Shown: positions 27,268-37,117 of the stretch, in pieces
Position numbering within the stretch: the stretch's first letter is position 1
Layout: each line of letters begins with the position of its first letter
Source of the DNA: Ferruginibacter lapsinanis
GTDB taxonomy: Bacteria; Bacteroidota; Bacteroidia; Chitinophagales; Chitinophagaceae
Assembly (NCBI RefSeq): GCF_020783315.1
Contig: NZ_CP086063.1
Span: 1,426,001-1,490,000 of the forward strand
DNA length: 64,000 nt
Direction of reading: 5' to 3'
Notes under the pieces: generated by a model
Told to the model about the DNA's origin: nothing
Databases searched by the model: none
The model's input: the letters and a program-made list of their open reading frames with translations, nothing else
Position numbers and translations under genes: made by a program

Positions 27268-29166
27268 TCAGGATATCTTTCCCTCTTTGCTAACCATCAA
27301 TTCATTTTCAGATTGTAAGTAGTCGATGACTTTCCATATCTTTTCTTTTTTGATTCCCGGCAGATGGGTTAATATTTCTTTCAGAGAAACACCTTGTGAT
27401 GAAACGACTTCTTTGATTTGCCTGGCAATATTGTCAAACTCTTCTTTGCTGATCACCAGGTCATGTTGATTGATACAGTTGTCGCAGATGCCACATTTCT
27501 TTACAGTGTGGTCGTTAAAGTAATCGGCAATTTCAATACTACGGCAATTTATTTTGTTGTTGATATAGTCAACCATTGCTTTCACCCGCTTTTCAAAATG
27601 TAATTTTCTTTCTTTTTGTTCCTGCAGGTTAATGGTAAAACTGTCGTTATACATCCTGTTTTGCAACAGCGTAATTTGTGGTGTGTCTTTTTGCGGTGAG
27701 TAATCGATGATGCCAAAGCGTTTTAATTCCTTCAATTCTTTTTCTACATCAGATAATTTTTTCTGTAAGAATTTTGCTAATTGCTTTTCATAAATGGTGG
27801 CCGGGTAATCGAAGATACCTTCGTAACTACGCAACAGACCTTTGATCATATTTTCAAGCTGTGGATGTTGTTTTTCAAAATCATTCAATTCATCTTTATT
27901 GCAATTGAATACGATGGTTGATGGTTTAAAAAAAACTTCATTGAAACTTAGTATATCTTCCTGTTCCAATGCTTTAATAGCATAGGTAGCAGTGAGAATA
28001 TTTATTTTAAAAGCTGCACTAAACGTTGCGATATCAAAATCAAGGCTCATTCCTTCGCCGCCGCCTGCTGCTATTTGCAATGAGTTCATTAGTGAAACAT
28101 ACACATGCTTGATTTCTTCTTTAGATGGATAGCGAATAGTACTCAGTTGTTCCAGGTCTGCCAGCTCTCTGTCGTTGTATAGTAAAACAGCATAAGCTCT
28201 TTTGCCATCCCTGCCGGCACGGCCGGCTTCCTGATAATAATTTTCCAGGCAATCCGGTACGCCATAATGTACCACAACTCTTACATCAGGTTTGTCTATG
28301 CCCATACCAAATGCATTGGTACAAGCAATTACCCTTGTGGTATTATTTATCCACTTTTCCTGTCGGTTATTTCTTTCCTCGTTAGAAAGTCCGGCATGAT
28401 AATAATCGGCATTGATCTTATTTAGTAAAAGCAGGTCTGCAATATCTTTTGTCTGCTTTCTGCTCTTACAATAAACAATAGCACTTCCTTTTACATTATT
28501 TAATATCTCTAATAATTTATTTTGCTTTGATGCTATATTGAAAACACTGTAAGAAAGGTTTGCTCTTTCAAATGATTGCTGAAAACGTTTATGCGTTTGC
28601 TGAAATAATAATTTTTCACAGATATCATCCTGCACATTCTTTGTGGCAGACGCAGTTAATGCCAGCACAGGTACATCAGGCAGATATTCTCTCAGGCTGG
28701 CAATACGCATATAGGGTGGCCTGAAATCATACCCCCACTGACTGATACAATGAGCTTCATCCACTGCGATCATGCTGATATTCATCGAAGGCAACATTTC
28801 TAAAAACAGATTTGTTTCTAATCTTTCCGGAGAAACGTATAAAAATTTATAGTTGCCGTAAGCGGCATTCTGCAAAGTTTTTTTTACTTCAGGAAAGCTC
28901 ATGCCGGAATAGATAGATAAAGCCAGTATGCCTCTGTTCTTTAAATTTTGCACCTGGTCTTTCATCAATGCGATCAATGGACTGATAACAAGGCATATTC
29001 CATCTTTTACCAGGGCCGGTACCTGAAAGCAAATAGATTTACCTCCGCCGGTAGGCAGTAAAGCCAATACATCTTTGCCATCTAATACAGCGTTGATGAT
29101 GTCTTCCTGTAAAGGGCGAAAAGAATCGTATCCCCAATATTCTTGTAAGATTTCCTTTGTTGTCAA
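27268..29166 (-). CDS. recQ: ATP-dependent DNA helicase RecQ
   Basis: 632 aa 3'-5' helicase. Motif I LLPTGGGKSICFQ (~36), motif II VDEAHCISQWGYDF (~133), motif VI EAGRAGRDG; then the RQC zinc site (CRSIEIADYF, KKCGICDNC) and a winged helix. No recognisable HRDC domain, the protein ending soon after the winged region, so it is a short RecQ form. The copper ATPase gene lies 22 bp upstream on the same strand. Confidence 0.96.
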   Translation of the reverse strand: MTTKEILQEYWGYDSFRPLQEDIINAVLDGKDVLALLPTGGGKSICFQVPALVKDGICLVISPLIALMKDQVQNLKNRGILALSIYSGMSFPEVKKTLQNAAYGNYKFLYVSPERLETNLFLEMLPSMNISMIAVDEAHCISQWGYDFRPPYMRIASLREYLPDVPVLALTASATKNVQDDICEKLLFQQTHKRFQQSFERANLSYSVFNIASKQNKLLEILNNVKGSAIVYCKSRKQTKDIADLLLLNKINADYYHAGLSNEERNNRQEKWINNTTRVIACTNAFGMGIDKPDVRVVVHYGVPDCLENYYQEAGRAGRDGKRAYAVLLYNDRELADLEQLSTIRYPSKEEIKHVYVSLMNSLQIAAGGGEGMSLDFDIATFSAAFKINILTATYAIKALEQEDILSFNEVFFKPSTIVFNCNKDELNDFEKQHPQLENMIKGLLRSYEGIFDYPATIYEKQLAKFLQKKLSDVEKELKELKRFGIIDYSPQKDTPQITLLQNRMYNDSFTINLQEQKERKLHFEKRVKAMVDYINNKINCRSIEIADYFNDHTVKKCGICDNCINQHDLVISKEEFDNIARQIKEVVSSQGVSLKEILTHLPGIKKEKIWKVIDYLQSENELMVSKEGKIS

Positions 29167-29188
29167 CAGTGTGAATTGAGCCCTGAAA

Positions 29189-31285
29189 TTAAATTACTTT
29201 CTTGTAATTTAAACGAATAGAGTTGATCGCTAAAACCACATCACTGAAACCCATTGCCAGTGCGGCAATGCCAGGTTGTAAAAATCCCATCGCCGCAATG
29301 GGTATAGCAACCACATTGTAAATGAATGCCCAGAAAAGATTTTCTTTGATAGTGGTAAATGTATGTTTCCCTAATCCTAATGCCAGCGGTAAATGTTGTA
29401 TACCGTTATTCATCAACACTACCTGGGCACTTTGCATGGCTAAATGCGATGCATCACTCATAGAAATTCCAATAGTGGCTTTGGCTAAAGCCGGCGCATC
29501 ATTTATGCCATCACCTACCATTGCAGTCGGACTTGCATTATTTAGTTGTTCTATGATCTTTAATTTTTCCTCCGGAGATGTTTCTGCATATACTTTTGTA
29601 ATACCTACCGCATCCGCTATCTTTTGAGATCTTTCTTTACTGTCTCCGCTTAATAAGATCGTTTGTATATTTTTTGAATGCAGATAATCGATCACTGCCT
29701 TTGCTTCTTCTCTGATCTCATCATCCATATCAAACCAACCGATCTGTTCATTGTTTTTGGAGAGATAGGCGGTGTGCTCATTATGAGTGTCGTTTTTTCC
29801 TAAAAAATAAATATTACCCTCTGTGTCTTCTGCTTTGATACCGATTCCTTTGATCTCATCAATTTTTTTCCAGTTGATAGGATTATTTATTTTCCATTGT
29901 TCTGAAATTGCTTTTGCGATTGGGTGGGTAGAATATTTTTCTAACGAAAAAACAATTTGTTTGAATTCGTTTTCCGCTATCGTTGTTTCGAAATTGGCAA
30001 TGATAAATTGCCCTTTAGTGAGTGTGCCGGTTTTGTCAAATACCACAGTAGTGATATTTTTAAATAATTCAAGACTCTTTGCATTACGGAAAAGAATACC
30101 CTTTTTTGTGGCTCTGCCTAACCCCACGGCAATAGCTGCAGGAGTTGCCAGTCCCATGGCGCATGGGCAACTGATCACTAATACAGCAATGCTCCTCATT
30201 AAAGAATCAGTGGCAGTAACGCTGAAAGCAAAATAATTCAGTAAAAAAGTAAGTATCGAAATACCGATAACAACGGGCACAAATACAGCGCTGATCTTAT
30301 CGGCCAATTGTTGTATAGGAGGTTTTTCTCCCTGGGCCTGTTTTACCAGGTTTAAAATATTACTCAATACGGTGTCTTTACCAACTGCTGTTACCTGTGC
30401 TTTTAGTGTGCCATCTGTAACAATACTGCCGCCAATTAAATTGTCTTTTTTTTGTTTATAAACCGGTTTGCTTTCTCCTGTCAGCAATGCTTCATTTACA
30501 TGAGCATCACCCCATAAGATTTTACAATCAGCCGGAACCTGCTCGCCGTTCTTTATTAATACCAGGTCGCCTACACGTAGTTGAGAGTTTTCAACAGGAA
30601 AGATCTGTTCTTTATGTTCATCATCAAAAGCGATCATATTAGCCATTACTTTTTGCTGACGGGCTAATTTGTTTAATTCCTTTTGTGTAGTTGATACTGA
30701 TTTGTTTTCTATCCATTCACCCAAAAAAACCAATGTAATAATGGTGGCCGTTGTTTCATAAAAAACATATTCGGGTCCCATGTTGCCTATTGTACCGATT
30801 AAGCTGTACACAAAAGCAGCCAACGAACCAATGGCGATCAATACATTCATATTGGGGATGCCTCTGCGTAAACTTTTAAAAGCACTTACTCCGAAATACC
30901 CCATGCCTACAATAAACACAGGTAAACAGATAAACAATTGTATCCATGGGTTCATTAAAAAATGAATATGCCAGGGCAACATGTGCAGCATCAATGTGGC
31001 CGTGAAAGGGAGACAGAACAAGAAGCGTTGGAAATGATTGGTAAAGAATTTGGTTGGAGGCTTTGAATTGGATGTTGGAAGTTCACTAGCCACATGATAA
31101 CCTAAGTCTTCAATTCCTTTGGCTAATTTTTCTTTAGATTGATCTTTGTTGAGTACAAAACTTACATCGCCACCGATGAAATTAACTTTTACATCATCCA
31201 GCCCTTCTTTTTTCAGGTATTTGGTAATGGTGAGTGCACAATTGGTGCAATCCATACCCTCTACTTTCCAGTCTACTTTTTCCAT
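29189..31285 (-). CDS. copA: Copper-exporting P1B-type ATPase
   Basis: 698 aa. One N-terminal HMA domain with GMDCTNCALTI, the membrane CPC motif in SCPCAMGLATPAA (~372), phosphorylation site DKTGTLTKG (~415), HP motif STHPIAKA and hinge GDGINDAPALA. The pattern predicts Cu(I) export across the inner membrane. The recQ gene is 22 bp downstream; no copper regulator is adjacent. The start at 31285 directly precedes the HMA domain. Confidence 0.95.
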   Translation of the reverse strand: MEKVDWKVEGMDCTNCALTITKYLKKEGLDDVKVNFIGGDVSFVLNKDQSKEKLAKGIEDLGYHVASELPTSNSKPPTKFFTNHFQRFLFCLPFTATLMLHMLPWHIHFLMNPWIQLFICLPVFIVGMGYFGVSAFKSLRRGIPNMNVLIAIGSLAAFVYSLIGTIGNMGPEYVFYETTATIITLVFLGEWIENKSVSTTQKELNKLARQQKVMANMIAFDDEHKEQIFPVENSQLRVGDLVLIKNGEQVPADCKILWGDAHVNEALLTGESKPVYKQKKDNLIGGSIVTDGTLKAQVTAVGKDTVLSNILNLVKQAQGEKPPIQQLADKISAVFVPVVIGISILTFLLNYFAFSVTATDSLMRSIAVLVISCPCAMGLATPAAIAVGLGRATKKGILFRNAKSLELFKNITTVVFDKTGTLTKGQFIIANFETTIAENEFKQIVFSLEKYSTHPIAKAISEQWKINNPINWKKIDEIKGIGIKAEDTEGNIYFLGKNDTHNEHTAYLSKNNEQIGWFDMDDEIREEAKAVIDYLHSKNIQTILLSGDSKERSQKIADAVGITKVYAETSPEEKLKIIEQLNNASPTAMVGDGINDAPALAKATIGISMSDASHLAMQSAQVVLMNNGIQHLPLALGLGKHTFTTIKENLFWAFIYNVVAIPIAAMGFLQPGIAALAMGFSDVVLAINSIRLNYKKVI

Positions 31286-31347
31286 ATTGCAAAATTAGTT
31301 TGTACGCAAGTGTATACTTTACCATTTGGGTAAAATATCTTTGCAAC

Positions 31348-31755
31348 ATGGAGGTAAATTTTTTGCTAGATGAGATACACGAGGTTGCAAAGGCATTTAT
31401 TGCGGCAACTGTTAACCATAAAGTGTTTGCCATGCATGGTGAGATGGGGGCGGGCAAAACAACTTTTGTACATGCATTATGTGAAGCGTTGGGAGTGAAG
31501 GATGCTATATCCAGTCCAACCTTTTCCATCGTTAATCAATATAAGGCTGATGATGAAAAAGTAATTTATCATATCGACCTGTATCGACTGAAAGATGAAG
31601 AAGAAGCTATACAGGCCGGTATTGAAGATTGTTTGTATTCGGGCAATACCTGCTTTGTAGAATGGCCTGACAGAGCTGCCGGTATCTTCCCTGATGATAC
31701 TTTACATGTAAAAATTTCTATTGGGGAAAATAATAGCAGAAAAATTGAATGGTAA
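31348..31755 (+). CDS. tsaE: tRNA threonylcarbamoyladenosine biosynthesis protein TsaE
   Basis: 135 aa ATPase needed for t6A modification of ANN-decoding tRNAs with TsaB and TsaD. Walker A GEMGAGKTTFVHAL, then the SSPTFSIVNQY segment and FVEWPDRA near the end. Start at ATG 31348 (MEVNFLLDEI); 38 upstream residues in frame are not family-like and overlap copA. A TATCTTTG box at 31336-31343 just before the ATG matches the -7 consensus, implying a very short leader. Confidence 0.95.
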   Translation: MEVNFLLDEIHEVAKAFIAATVNHKVFAMHGEMGAGKTTFVHALCEALGVKDAISSPTFSIVNQYKADDEKVIYHIDLYRLKDEEEAIQAGIEDCLYSGNTCFVEWPDRAAGIFPDDTLHVKISIGENNSRKIEW

Positions 31756-31804
31756 ACGTTGAGTATTCGTTTTTAATTATTAATTTTTCATTCTTAATTA
31801 TTTT

Positions 31805-33019
31805 ATGGCTACATCAAAACCTTTTATCTCTCATTCCTTTACTTACGAAACGCTGGAAGAGACATTGGATATAAAGCCAAAAGGCACTAATCTGTTCATC
31901 GGTATTCCCAGGGAAAGTTCATATAACGAAAATCGCATCACGTTAGCTCCCGAAGCAGTAGGCGTGTTGGTAGCCAATGGTCACCGGGTAATCATTGAAA
32001 CCAAGGCAGGGGATGGTGCCAGCTATAGCGACAGAGATTACAGCGAAGCCGGAGCCCAGATTGCCTATGATAAAAAAGCCGTTTTTGAATGTGATATTTT
32101 AGTAAAGAGTGCACCTGTATGTGAGGAAGAATGTGAGTTGCTCAAGCCGAATCAATACATCATTTCTCCCATACACATTACTGTTATGAAGAGGGAGATA
32201 TTACAAAAGATGATGGATAAAAAGATCACAGCATTGAGTTTTGAAAATCTTAAAGATGCCAGTGGTCATAATCCTATTGTTCGTAGTATGAGTGAGATTG
32301 CCGGTAGTGCGGTGATGTTGATAGCAGGCCGGTACCTTAGTAATGCCAATCATGGAAAAGGCGTATTGGTAGGAGGTATCAGCGGTATACCACCTACAAA
32401 AGTTATCATTATCGGGGCGGGGATAGTAGGTGAATATGCAGCTCGTACAGCTTTGGCGATGGGAGCAAGTGTGAAAATATTTGACAATAGTATCTATCGT
32501 TTAAAACGATTGCAAAATAATATTGGCGGCAGATTATGGACTTCTGTTATTGAGCCGAAAATATTGGCCAAGCAATTAAAGACCTGTGATGTTGCTGTAG
32601 GAGCTTTAAACAGCACTGGCGGACGTACACCCATCGTTGTAACAGAAGACATGGTAAGCAATATGCGGCCTGGCACGGTGATCGTTGATGTTAGTATTGA
32701 TCGTGGTGGTTGTTTTGAAACAAGTGAGATCACTACACATGAGAATCCTATATTTAAAAAGTATGATGTAATACATTATTGTGTGCCTAATATTCCCAGT
32801 GGCTTTGCCCGTACTGCTTCCCAGGCAATCAGTAATGTATTGATGCCTTTATTACTGGAAACGGCTGATAATGGTGGTATTGAGAACCTTATATGGCGGA
32901 AAGAAAATATTCGTGCCGGTATCTATATGTTTAAAGGAGCGCTTACCAATTTCTATTTAAGTGAAAGATTCAATCTGAAATATACAGATCTGGGCTTATT
33001 GATGGCTAGTAAACGATGA
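31805..33019 (+). CDS. ald: Alanine dehydrogenase
   Basis: 404 aa NAD-dependent enzyme interconverting L-alanine and pyruvate. N-terminal FIGIPRESSYNENRITLAPE and NAD loop VIIIGAGIVGEYAARTALAM are diagnostic of the AlaDH/PNT family; CVPNIPSGFARTASQAISN completes the site. Slightly longer than Bacillus Ald because of a ~30-residue N-terminal extension typical of Bacteroidota. Starts 49 bp after tsaE; its stop codon directly abuts the stop of the convergent ABC gene. Confidence 0.93.
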   Translation: MATSKPFISHSFTYETLEETLDIKPKGTNLFIGIPRESSYNENRITLAPEAVGVLVANGHRVIIETKAGDGASYSDRDYSEAGAQIAYDKKAVFECDILVKSAPVCEEECELLKPNQYIISPIHITVMKREILQKMMDKKITALSFENLKDASGHNPIVRSMSEIAGSAVMLIAGRYLSNANHGKGVLVGGISGIPPTKVIIIGAGIVGEYAARTALAMGASVKIFDNSIYRLKRLQNNIGGRLWTSVIEPKILAKQLKTCDVAVGALNSTGGRTPIVVTEDMVSNMRPGTVIVDVSIDRGGCFETSEITTHENPIFKKYDVIHYCVPNIPSGFARTASQAISNVLMPLLLETADNGGIENLIWRKENIRAGIYMFKGALTNFYLSERFNLKYTDLGLLMASKR

Positions 33020-33634
33020 TCAGGATTTGTAATCGTTGATCTTAATGACCTGTTCGCAAAAATCATATTCCTGCGTATCATTACTGCTAACAATTATTAA
33101 TTTGTTGGCAGTGTAATTAGCTATCAGTTGATGGTATAATGCAATACCTTCTTTATCTAAATTTGTTGTAGGTTCATCTAATAATAAAACGGAGGCATCA
33201 GTAAAAAAAGCCTGCGCCAGTTTTAATCGCTGCTTCATACCGCTACTGTAATAGCGTATCTGCTTATCTGCAGCTTTTTCTAATCCTATAATTTGTAATA
33301 TTTTACTGAGAGGCGTAGTGAGCGGTTTAAACTTGGTGTGAAACTGTAAAAATTCATTGGCGGTCATTTCTTCTATCAATTCCAGGTAGGGTGCAGCAAT
33401 TGAGACCTGCTTGTATTCTTCATTGGGTTTTACTATAGCGCCATTGATTTCATATTGTATGGAGCCTTCGCTGTGTGTAATGGCTCCGCTGATAACCTGC
33501 AACAGTGTTGACTTTCCTGAGCCGTTGGGGCCTGTAATGGCATATCTTCCTCCGGGATCAAATGTATAATCAACATGCCTGAAGATCCACTCTCTGTTAT
33601 AGCGCTTGCCGGTATTGGTTAGTAAAAGCCTCAT
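33020..33634 (-). CDS. ABC transporter ATP-binding protein, minimal
   Basis: 204 aa nucleotide-binding domain alone. Walker A GPNGSGKST, signature YSSGMKQRLKLAQA and Walker B VLLLDEPTTNLD are complete, with a degenerate switch (VSSNDTQE in place of histidine), which is unusual and could slow hydrolysis. No permease gene is adjacent, so its membrane partner is encoded elsewhere. CcmA-like by size. Confidence 0.88.
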   Translation of the reverse strand: MRLLLTNTGKRYNREWIFRHVDYTFDPGGRYAITGPNGSGKSTLLQVISGAITHSEGSIQYEINGAIVKPNEEYKQVSIAAPYLELIEEMTANEFLQFHTKFKPLTTPLSKILQIIGLEKAADKQIRYYSSGMKQRLKLAQAFFTDASVLLLDEPTTNLDKEGIALYHQLIANYTANKLIIVSSNDTQEYDFCEQVIKINDYKS

Positions 33635-33760
33635 ATATTTCGGGCAAATTATTGATTGTAAATATACGCTTTGATAAAAGCTAAAACTGGCATGGAGTAA
33701 GGGTAATTTACTTTAACCGGCGGCAGAAGATCGTGCTTTATTTTTTAGAGGTAGTAAGCA

Positions 33761-34558
33761 CTACTCATCATCCATACTGCCTTTTGTAAATCTTTTTATA
33801 ATACCTCTGCCACTATCTCTGATAAAGGTTACAATTTCGTCACGTTCATCTGTAGCCTGTAATTCTTCTTCGATATAATTAAGCGCCTGTGAGGTATTCA
33901 TCCCTTTATTATAAATAATTCTGTAGATATCGAGTATTTGATTGATCCTATCTAAAGAGAAGCCTCTGCGTTTAAGGCCTATAGAATTAACTCCGGCATA
34001 GCTCAATGGTGTACGGCCGGCTTTAATGTATGGCGGAACATCTTTACTAACCAATGAGCCTCCACTTACGAAAGCATGTTGTCCTATCTGAACAAATTGA
34101 TGAACAGCACACATACCACCTAGTATAGAAAAGTCGCCTACAACAACGTGACCGGCCATTTGGGTATTGTTGCTCATAATACAATTATTACCTACAATGC
34201 AATCATGTGCAATATGGCTATAGGCCATAATAAGACAATTGTTTCCCACTTTGGTGGTCCATCTGTCTTTACTTCCACGGTTGATGGTTACAAATTCACG
34301 AATAGTTGTATTGTCGCCAATTTCAACTGTGGTGGATTCGCCATCAAATTTCAGGTCCTGGGGGACAGCTGCAATAACAGCACCTGGAAAAATACGACAG
34401 TTCTTTCCAATCCTTGCTCCTTCCATAATGGTTACATTACTTCCTATCCATGTTCCTTCGCCAATTTCTACATTTTGGTGAATCACACTAAAAGGATCAA
34501 CTTTTACATTGGGGGCAAGCTTTGCGTTCGGGTGTATGTAAGTATGCGGATGAATCAT
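33761..34558 (-). CDS. lpxA: Acyl-ACP--UDP-N-acetylglucosamine O-acyltransferase LpxA
   Basis: 265 aa, first enzyme of lipid A synthesis. Left-handed beta-helix hexapeptide repeats (VKVDPFSVIHQNVEIGEG and onward), catalytic His in AYSHIAHDCIVGNNC and substrate segment GGMCAVHQFVQIGQHAF, followed by the C-terminal helical trimerisation domain (LKRRGFSLDRINQI). Unlike many genomes, it is not next to lpxD, lpxC or fabZ. Confidence 0.96.
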   Translation of the reverse strand: MIHPHTYIHPNAKLAPNVKVDPFSVIHQNVEIGEGTWIGSNVTIMEGARIGKNCRIFPGAVIAAVPQDLKFDGESTTVEIGDNTTIREFVTINRGSKDRWTTKVGNNCLIMAYSHIAHDCIVGNNCIMSNNTQMAGHVVVGDFSILGGMCAVHQFVQIGQHAFVSGGSLVSKDVPPYIKAGRTPLSYAGVNSIGLKRRGFSLDRINQILDIYRIIYNKGMNTSQALNYIEEELQATDERDEIVTFIRDSGRGIIKRFTKGSMDDE

Positions 34559-34638
34559 TTATATATTTTTCAAATATAAGAATTTACAAAAGTAATTTAA
34601 AGATTTAATTATTGCTAACAATCCATATCGGATAAAAT

Positions 34639-34665
34639 AAAAAAAACTGCCTCATTTCGAGACAG
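34639..34665 (-). terminator. Terminator of the FecA-like receptor gene
   Basis: On the minus strand CTGTCTC, loop GAAAT, GAGGCAG, then T8. One U.G pair in a 7-bp stem. It lies 49 bp past the stop of the TonB receptor gene. Confidence 0.88.
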
Positions 34666-34713
34666 CTTTTTACATTTCACCATTTATACTAAAAACCAGC
34701 CTGAGACTGCTTG

Positions 34714-36966
34714 TTAAAATTTGGCACCTATACTGATAAAGAATGTTCTTCCATCAGAAGGTAATGCGCCTGGTCCTGGGAAACCACCAGAACGACGAGT
34801 AAAATATTTTTCATTCCCGATATTATTGATTCCGGCTTTTACATTCAGCATATCCGAGAATTTGTATGAAGCTGTTAGATCCGCAACAGTATATGAAGGG
34901 ATAACACCGTTTTGTGCATTAGCAGAAGGAGCAATAGTGTTGTTGGCATCAGCAAAGGCATCATCAGTGTAACTTAACTGACCGGTTAACATCAATGATT
35001 TATAACTTACCGATAAACCACTACGTAGAATGTTTTCAGGTGCATTTTCAATCTTTTTGTTTTTCAAATTGCTTTCTACCAGATCATTATTGCTGTTTTT
35101 AGTTATCACCTGGAAATTTCCGTAACGGGCATCAGTGAACGAATAAGAAGCAAAAACACTGATATCAAACAATCTGTTCTTTGTAAAAGCTTTGATCGGA
35201 CTAAATTCCACCAAACCTTCAAACCCTTTACTGGTGCTGTTTCCTACGTTTGTACGGTAGTTATAAAAGCTGCCATCTGTTCTTTGTTGTACAATTACAC
35301 CAATACGGTTGTTGTATTGTAAGTAATAAGCACTTGCATCGAAAAATAGATAATCTCTTATTTTTCCACGGTAGCCAAAGTCTGCATTATATCCTTTTGC
35401 ATCTTTTAGATTCTGATCGATCACATCCGTTGTTGGAGGAGCAGTAAGATCAGCAAATTGAACCGGACGATAAGCTTGTGAGATGTTAGCATAGATCTCA
35501 GTAGTTGAGTTAACATGGTATTCTGCACCTACACCCGCTAAAATAAAACTGCGTTTTTTTGATTGATCCTGTAAAATGATTGGTGTATTGCCGTTAAAAC
35601 CATTTCTTCCGCTTGCATGACCACTGATATATTCGTAACGAATACCTGGGATCACTAATAATTTGTCGGTAATTCTGAAAATATTTTCGGCAAATAATGC
35701 AGTATTGGTTGCGCCAAAATCCAGGTCTCTAGTCCATATTCCGCCGGTAACTGTCATGTCATAATCTGTTCCGGTAGAACCTTTACCATCTGCTACATAA
35801 CGATAGGTATTTCCTTTATACAAACGTGCTCCAACAGAAACCGTAGACTTTGTGTTGAACAGGTTGTAATCTGTCAGGTACCTTACTTCAAGTCCGTAAT
35901 TGCGGTAATTGTCGGTATTTAAATTTCTCGGATTGTATTGGTTGGTGGTTTTATTGATAGTATCTGCCACGATGATTCCACCCGAAGCAACAAATCCAAT
36001 ACTACTTCTGTCACCCAATACTCCAAATAGTTTTACATTCAATTTAGATCTATCATTGATCTGATAATTACTGATCAAAGCAAGGGTGGTCCAGGTAATA
36101 TCAAACCAGTTTCTGTTGCGGAAACTTTTTGTAATATCGCCAGACATTTGTGCATCTGTTAATCCTCCCGGTTGCTGACTGCGGATATTTGATCGCATCA
36201 CTTCTGCAGTTACAGAAAATTTATCAGTGAATTTATACGTGAATGAACCGAAGCCTGCATTGGTGTAGTAACGGCTGTTTTGTCTGTAACCTTCTGCGCT
36301 TCTATGATCAAAAAAAGTATAATAATGGAATTTTTTGGTGTCACCACCGATGGCGTTGTAGGTATTTATCAATCCATTGCTGCCGGCTGTTTGTTGTGTT
36401 TCAAACTGGATCGGTTTTTTTATTTCACTGCCGTTTCTCAAAATATAATTTACCAGACCACCAAATTGCGGGCCGTATTGTAAAGCGCCTTGCCCTCTAA
36501 CGATCTCTAATCTTTGTACAGCCTGTAATTGAGGATTGTAATACGCTTCAGGATAACCAAAAGGATCAGCAGCAATATCATATCCATTTTGACGAACATT
36601 GAATTCCCAGCTGCGGTTAGGACTCAATCCTCTTGCTGCAATACCAATTTGTATACCGCTGCCATCACTTTCCCAGATCTGAATACCCGGAACTTTTGCT
36701 ATTACCTGACGCATGGTGTTGGTAGCAACATTTCCCTGAACGTTATCTAAAACGATCAGGGAACTTTTTTTGCCTGCATAAATTGATGTGCCCACCACTT
36801 CCGGCATCTGTTGAATGTCTCTCTTGCTGTTTCGACCAACAACACTGATGTCAGGAAGGTTTTTATAGTGTACGGATGTATCTGTAGTTGAATTTGTAAC
36901 GTTTTGTGCTAATAGGGCAGATTGAACTGTAATACTTAATAATAGTGTCGTTATAATTTTTTGCAT
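34714..36966 (-). CDS. TonB-dependent receptor, FecA-like
   Basis: 750 aa from ATG 36966 (MQKIITTLLLS); a frame open to 36987 adds seven residues. Signal peptide to ALLAQ, then the plug domain (MRQVIAKVPGIQIWESDGSG, LEIVRGQGALQYG) and a 22-strand barrel ending ISIGAKF with terminal aromatic residue. The plug resembles Fe(III)-dicitrate receptors. No carboxypeptidase-regulatory-like or signalling domain precedes the plug, so no anti-sigma coupling is expected. It lies beside a DtxR-type regulator and a second receptor, which supports iron or metal-chelate uptake across the outer membrane. Confidence 0.9.
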   Translation of the reverse strand: MQKIITTLLLSITVQSALLAQNVTNSTTDTSVHYKNLPDISVVGRNSKRDIQQMPEVVGTSIYAGKKSSLIVLDNVQGNVATNTMRQVIAKVPGIQIWESDGSGIQIGIAARGLSPNRSWEFNVRQNGYDIAADPFGYPEAYYNPQLQAVQRLEIVRGQGALQYGPQFGGLVNYILRNGSEIKKPIQFETQQTAGSNGLINTYNAIGGDTKKFHYYTFFDHRSAEGYRQNSRYYTNAGFGSFTYKFTDKFSVTAEVMRSNIRSQQPGGLTDAQMSGDITKSFRNRNWFDITWTTLALISNYQINDRSKLNVKLFGVLGDRSSIGFVASGGIIVADTINKTTNQYNPRNLNTDNYRNYGLEVRYLTDYNLFNTKSTVSVGARLYKGNTYRYVADGKGSTGTDYDMTVTGGIWTRDLDFGATNTALFAENIFRITDKLLVIPGIRYEYISGHASGRNGFNGNTPIILQDQSKKRSFILAGVGAEYHVNSTTEIYANISQAYRPVQFADLTAPPTTDVIDQNLKDAKGYNADFGYRGKIRDYLFFDASAYYLQYNNRIGVIVQQRTDGSFYNYRTNVGNSTSKGFEGLVEFSPIKAFTKNRLFDISVFASYSFTDARYGNFQVITKNSNNDLVESNLKNKKIENAPENILRSGLSVSYKSLMLTGQLSYTDDAFADANNTIAPSANAQNGVIPSYTVADLTASYKFSDMLNVKAGINNIGNEKYFTRRSGGFPGPGALPSDGRTFFISIGAKF

Positions 36967-37117
36967 TTCTTGTTTTTTGAGATGCAAAAGTGCGGCAGAT
37001 ATTTATTGTATGAGTGCCGTATCGGGAAAACTGTTTACGGAAAAGGAAAAAACGGGTCTTTTTTGTTAATGGTATGGCAAAAAAATGCCATGTATTTGAG
37101 GTGGGATAGATGAATTG

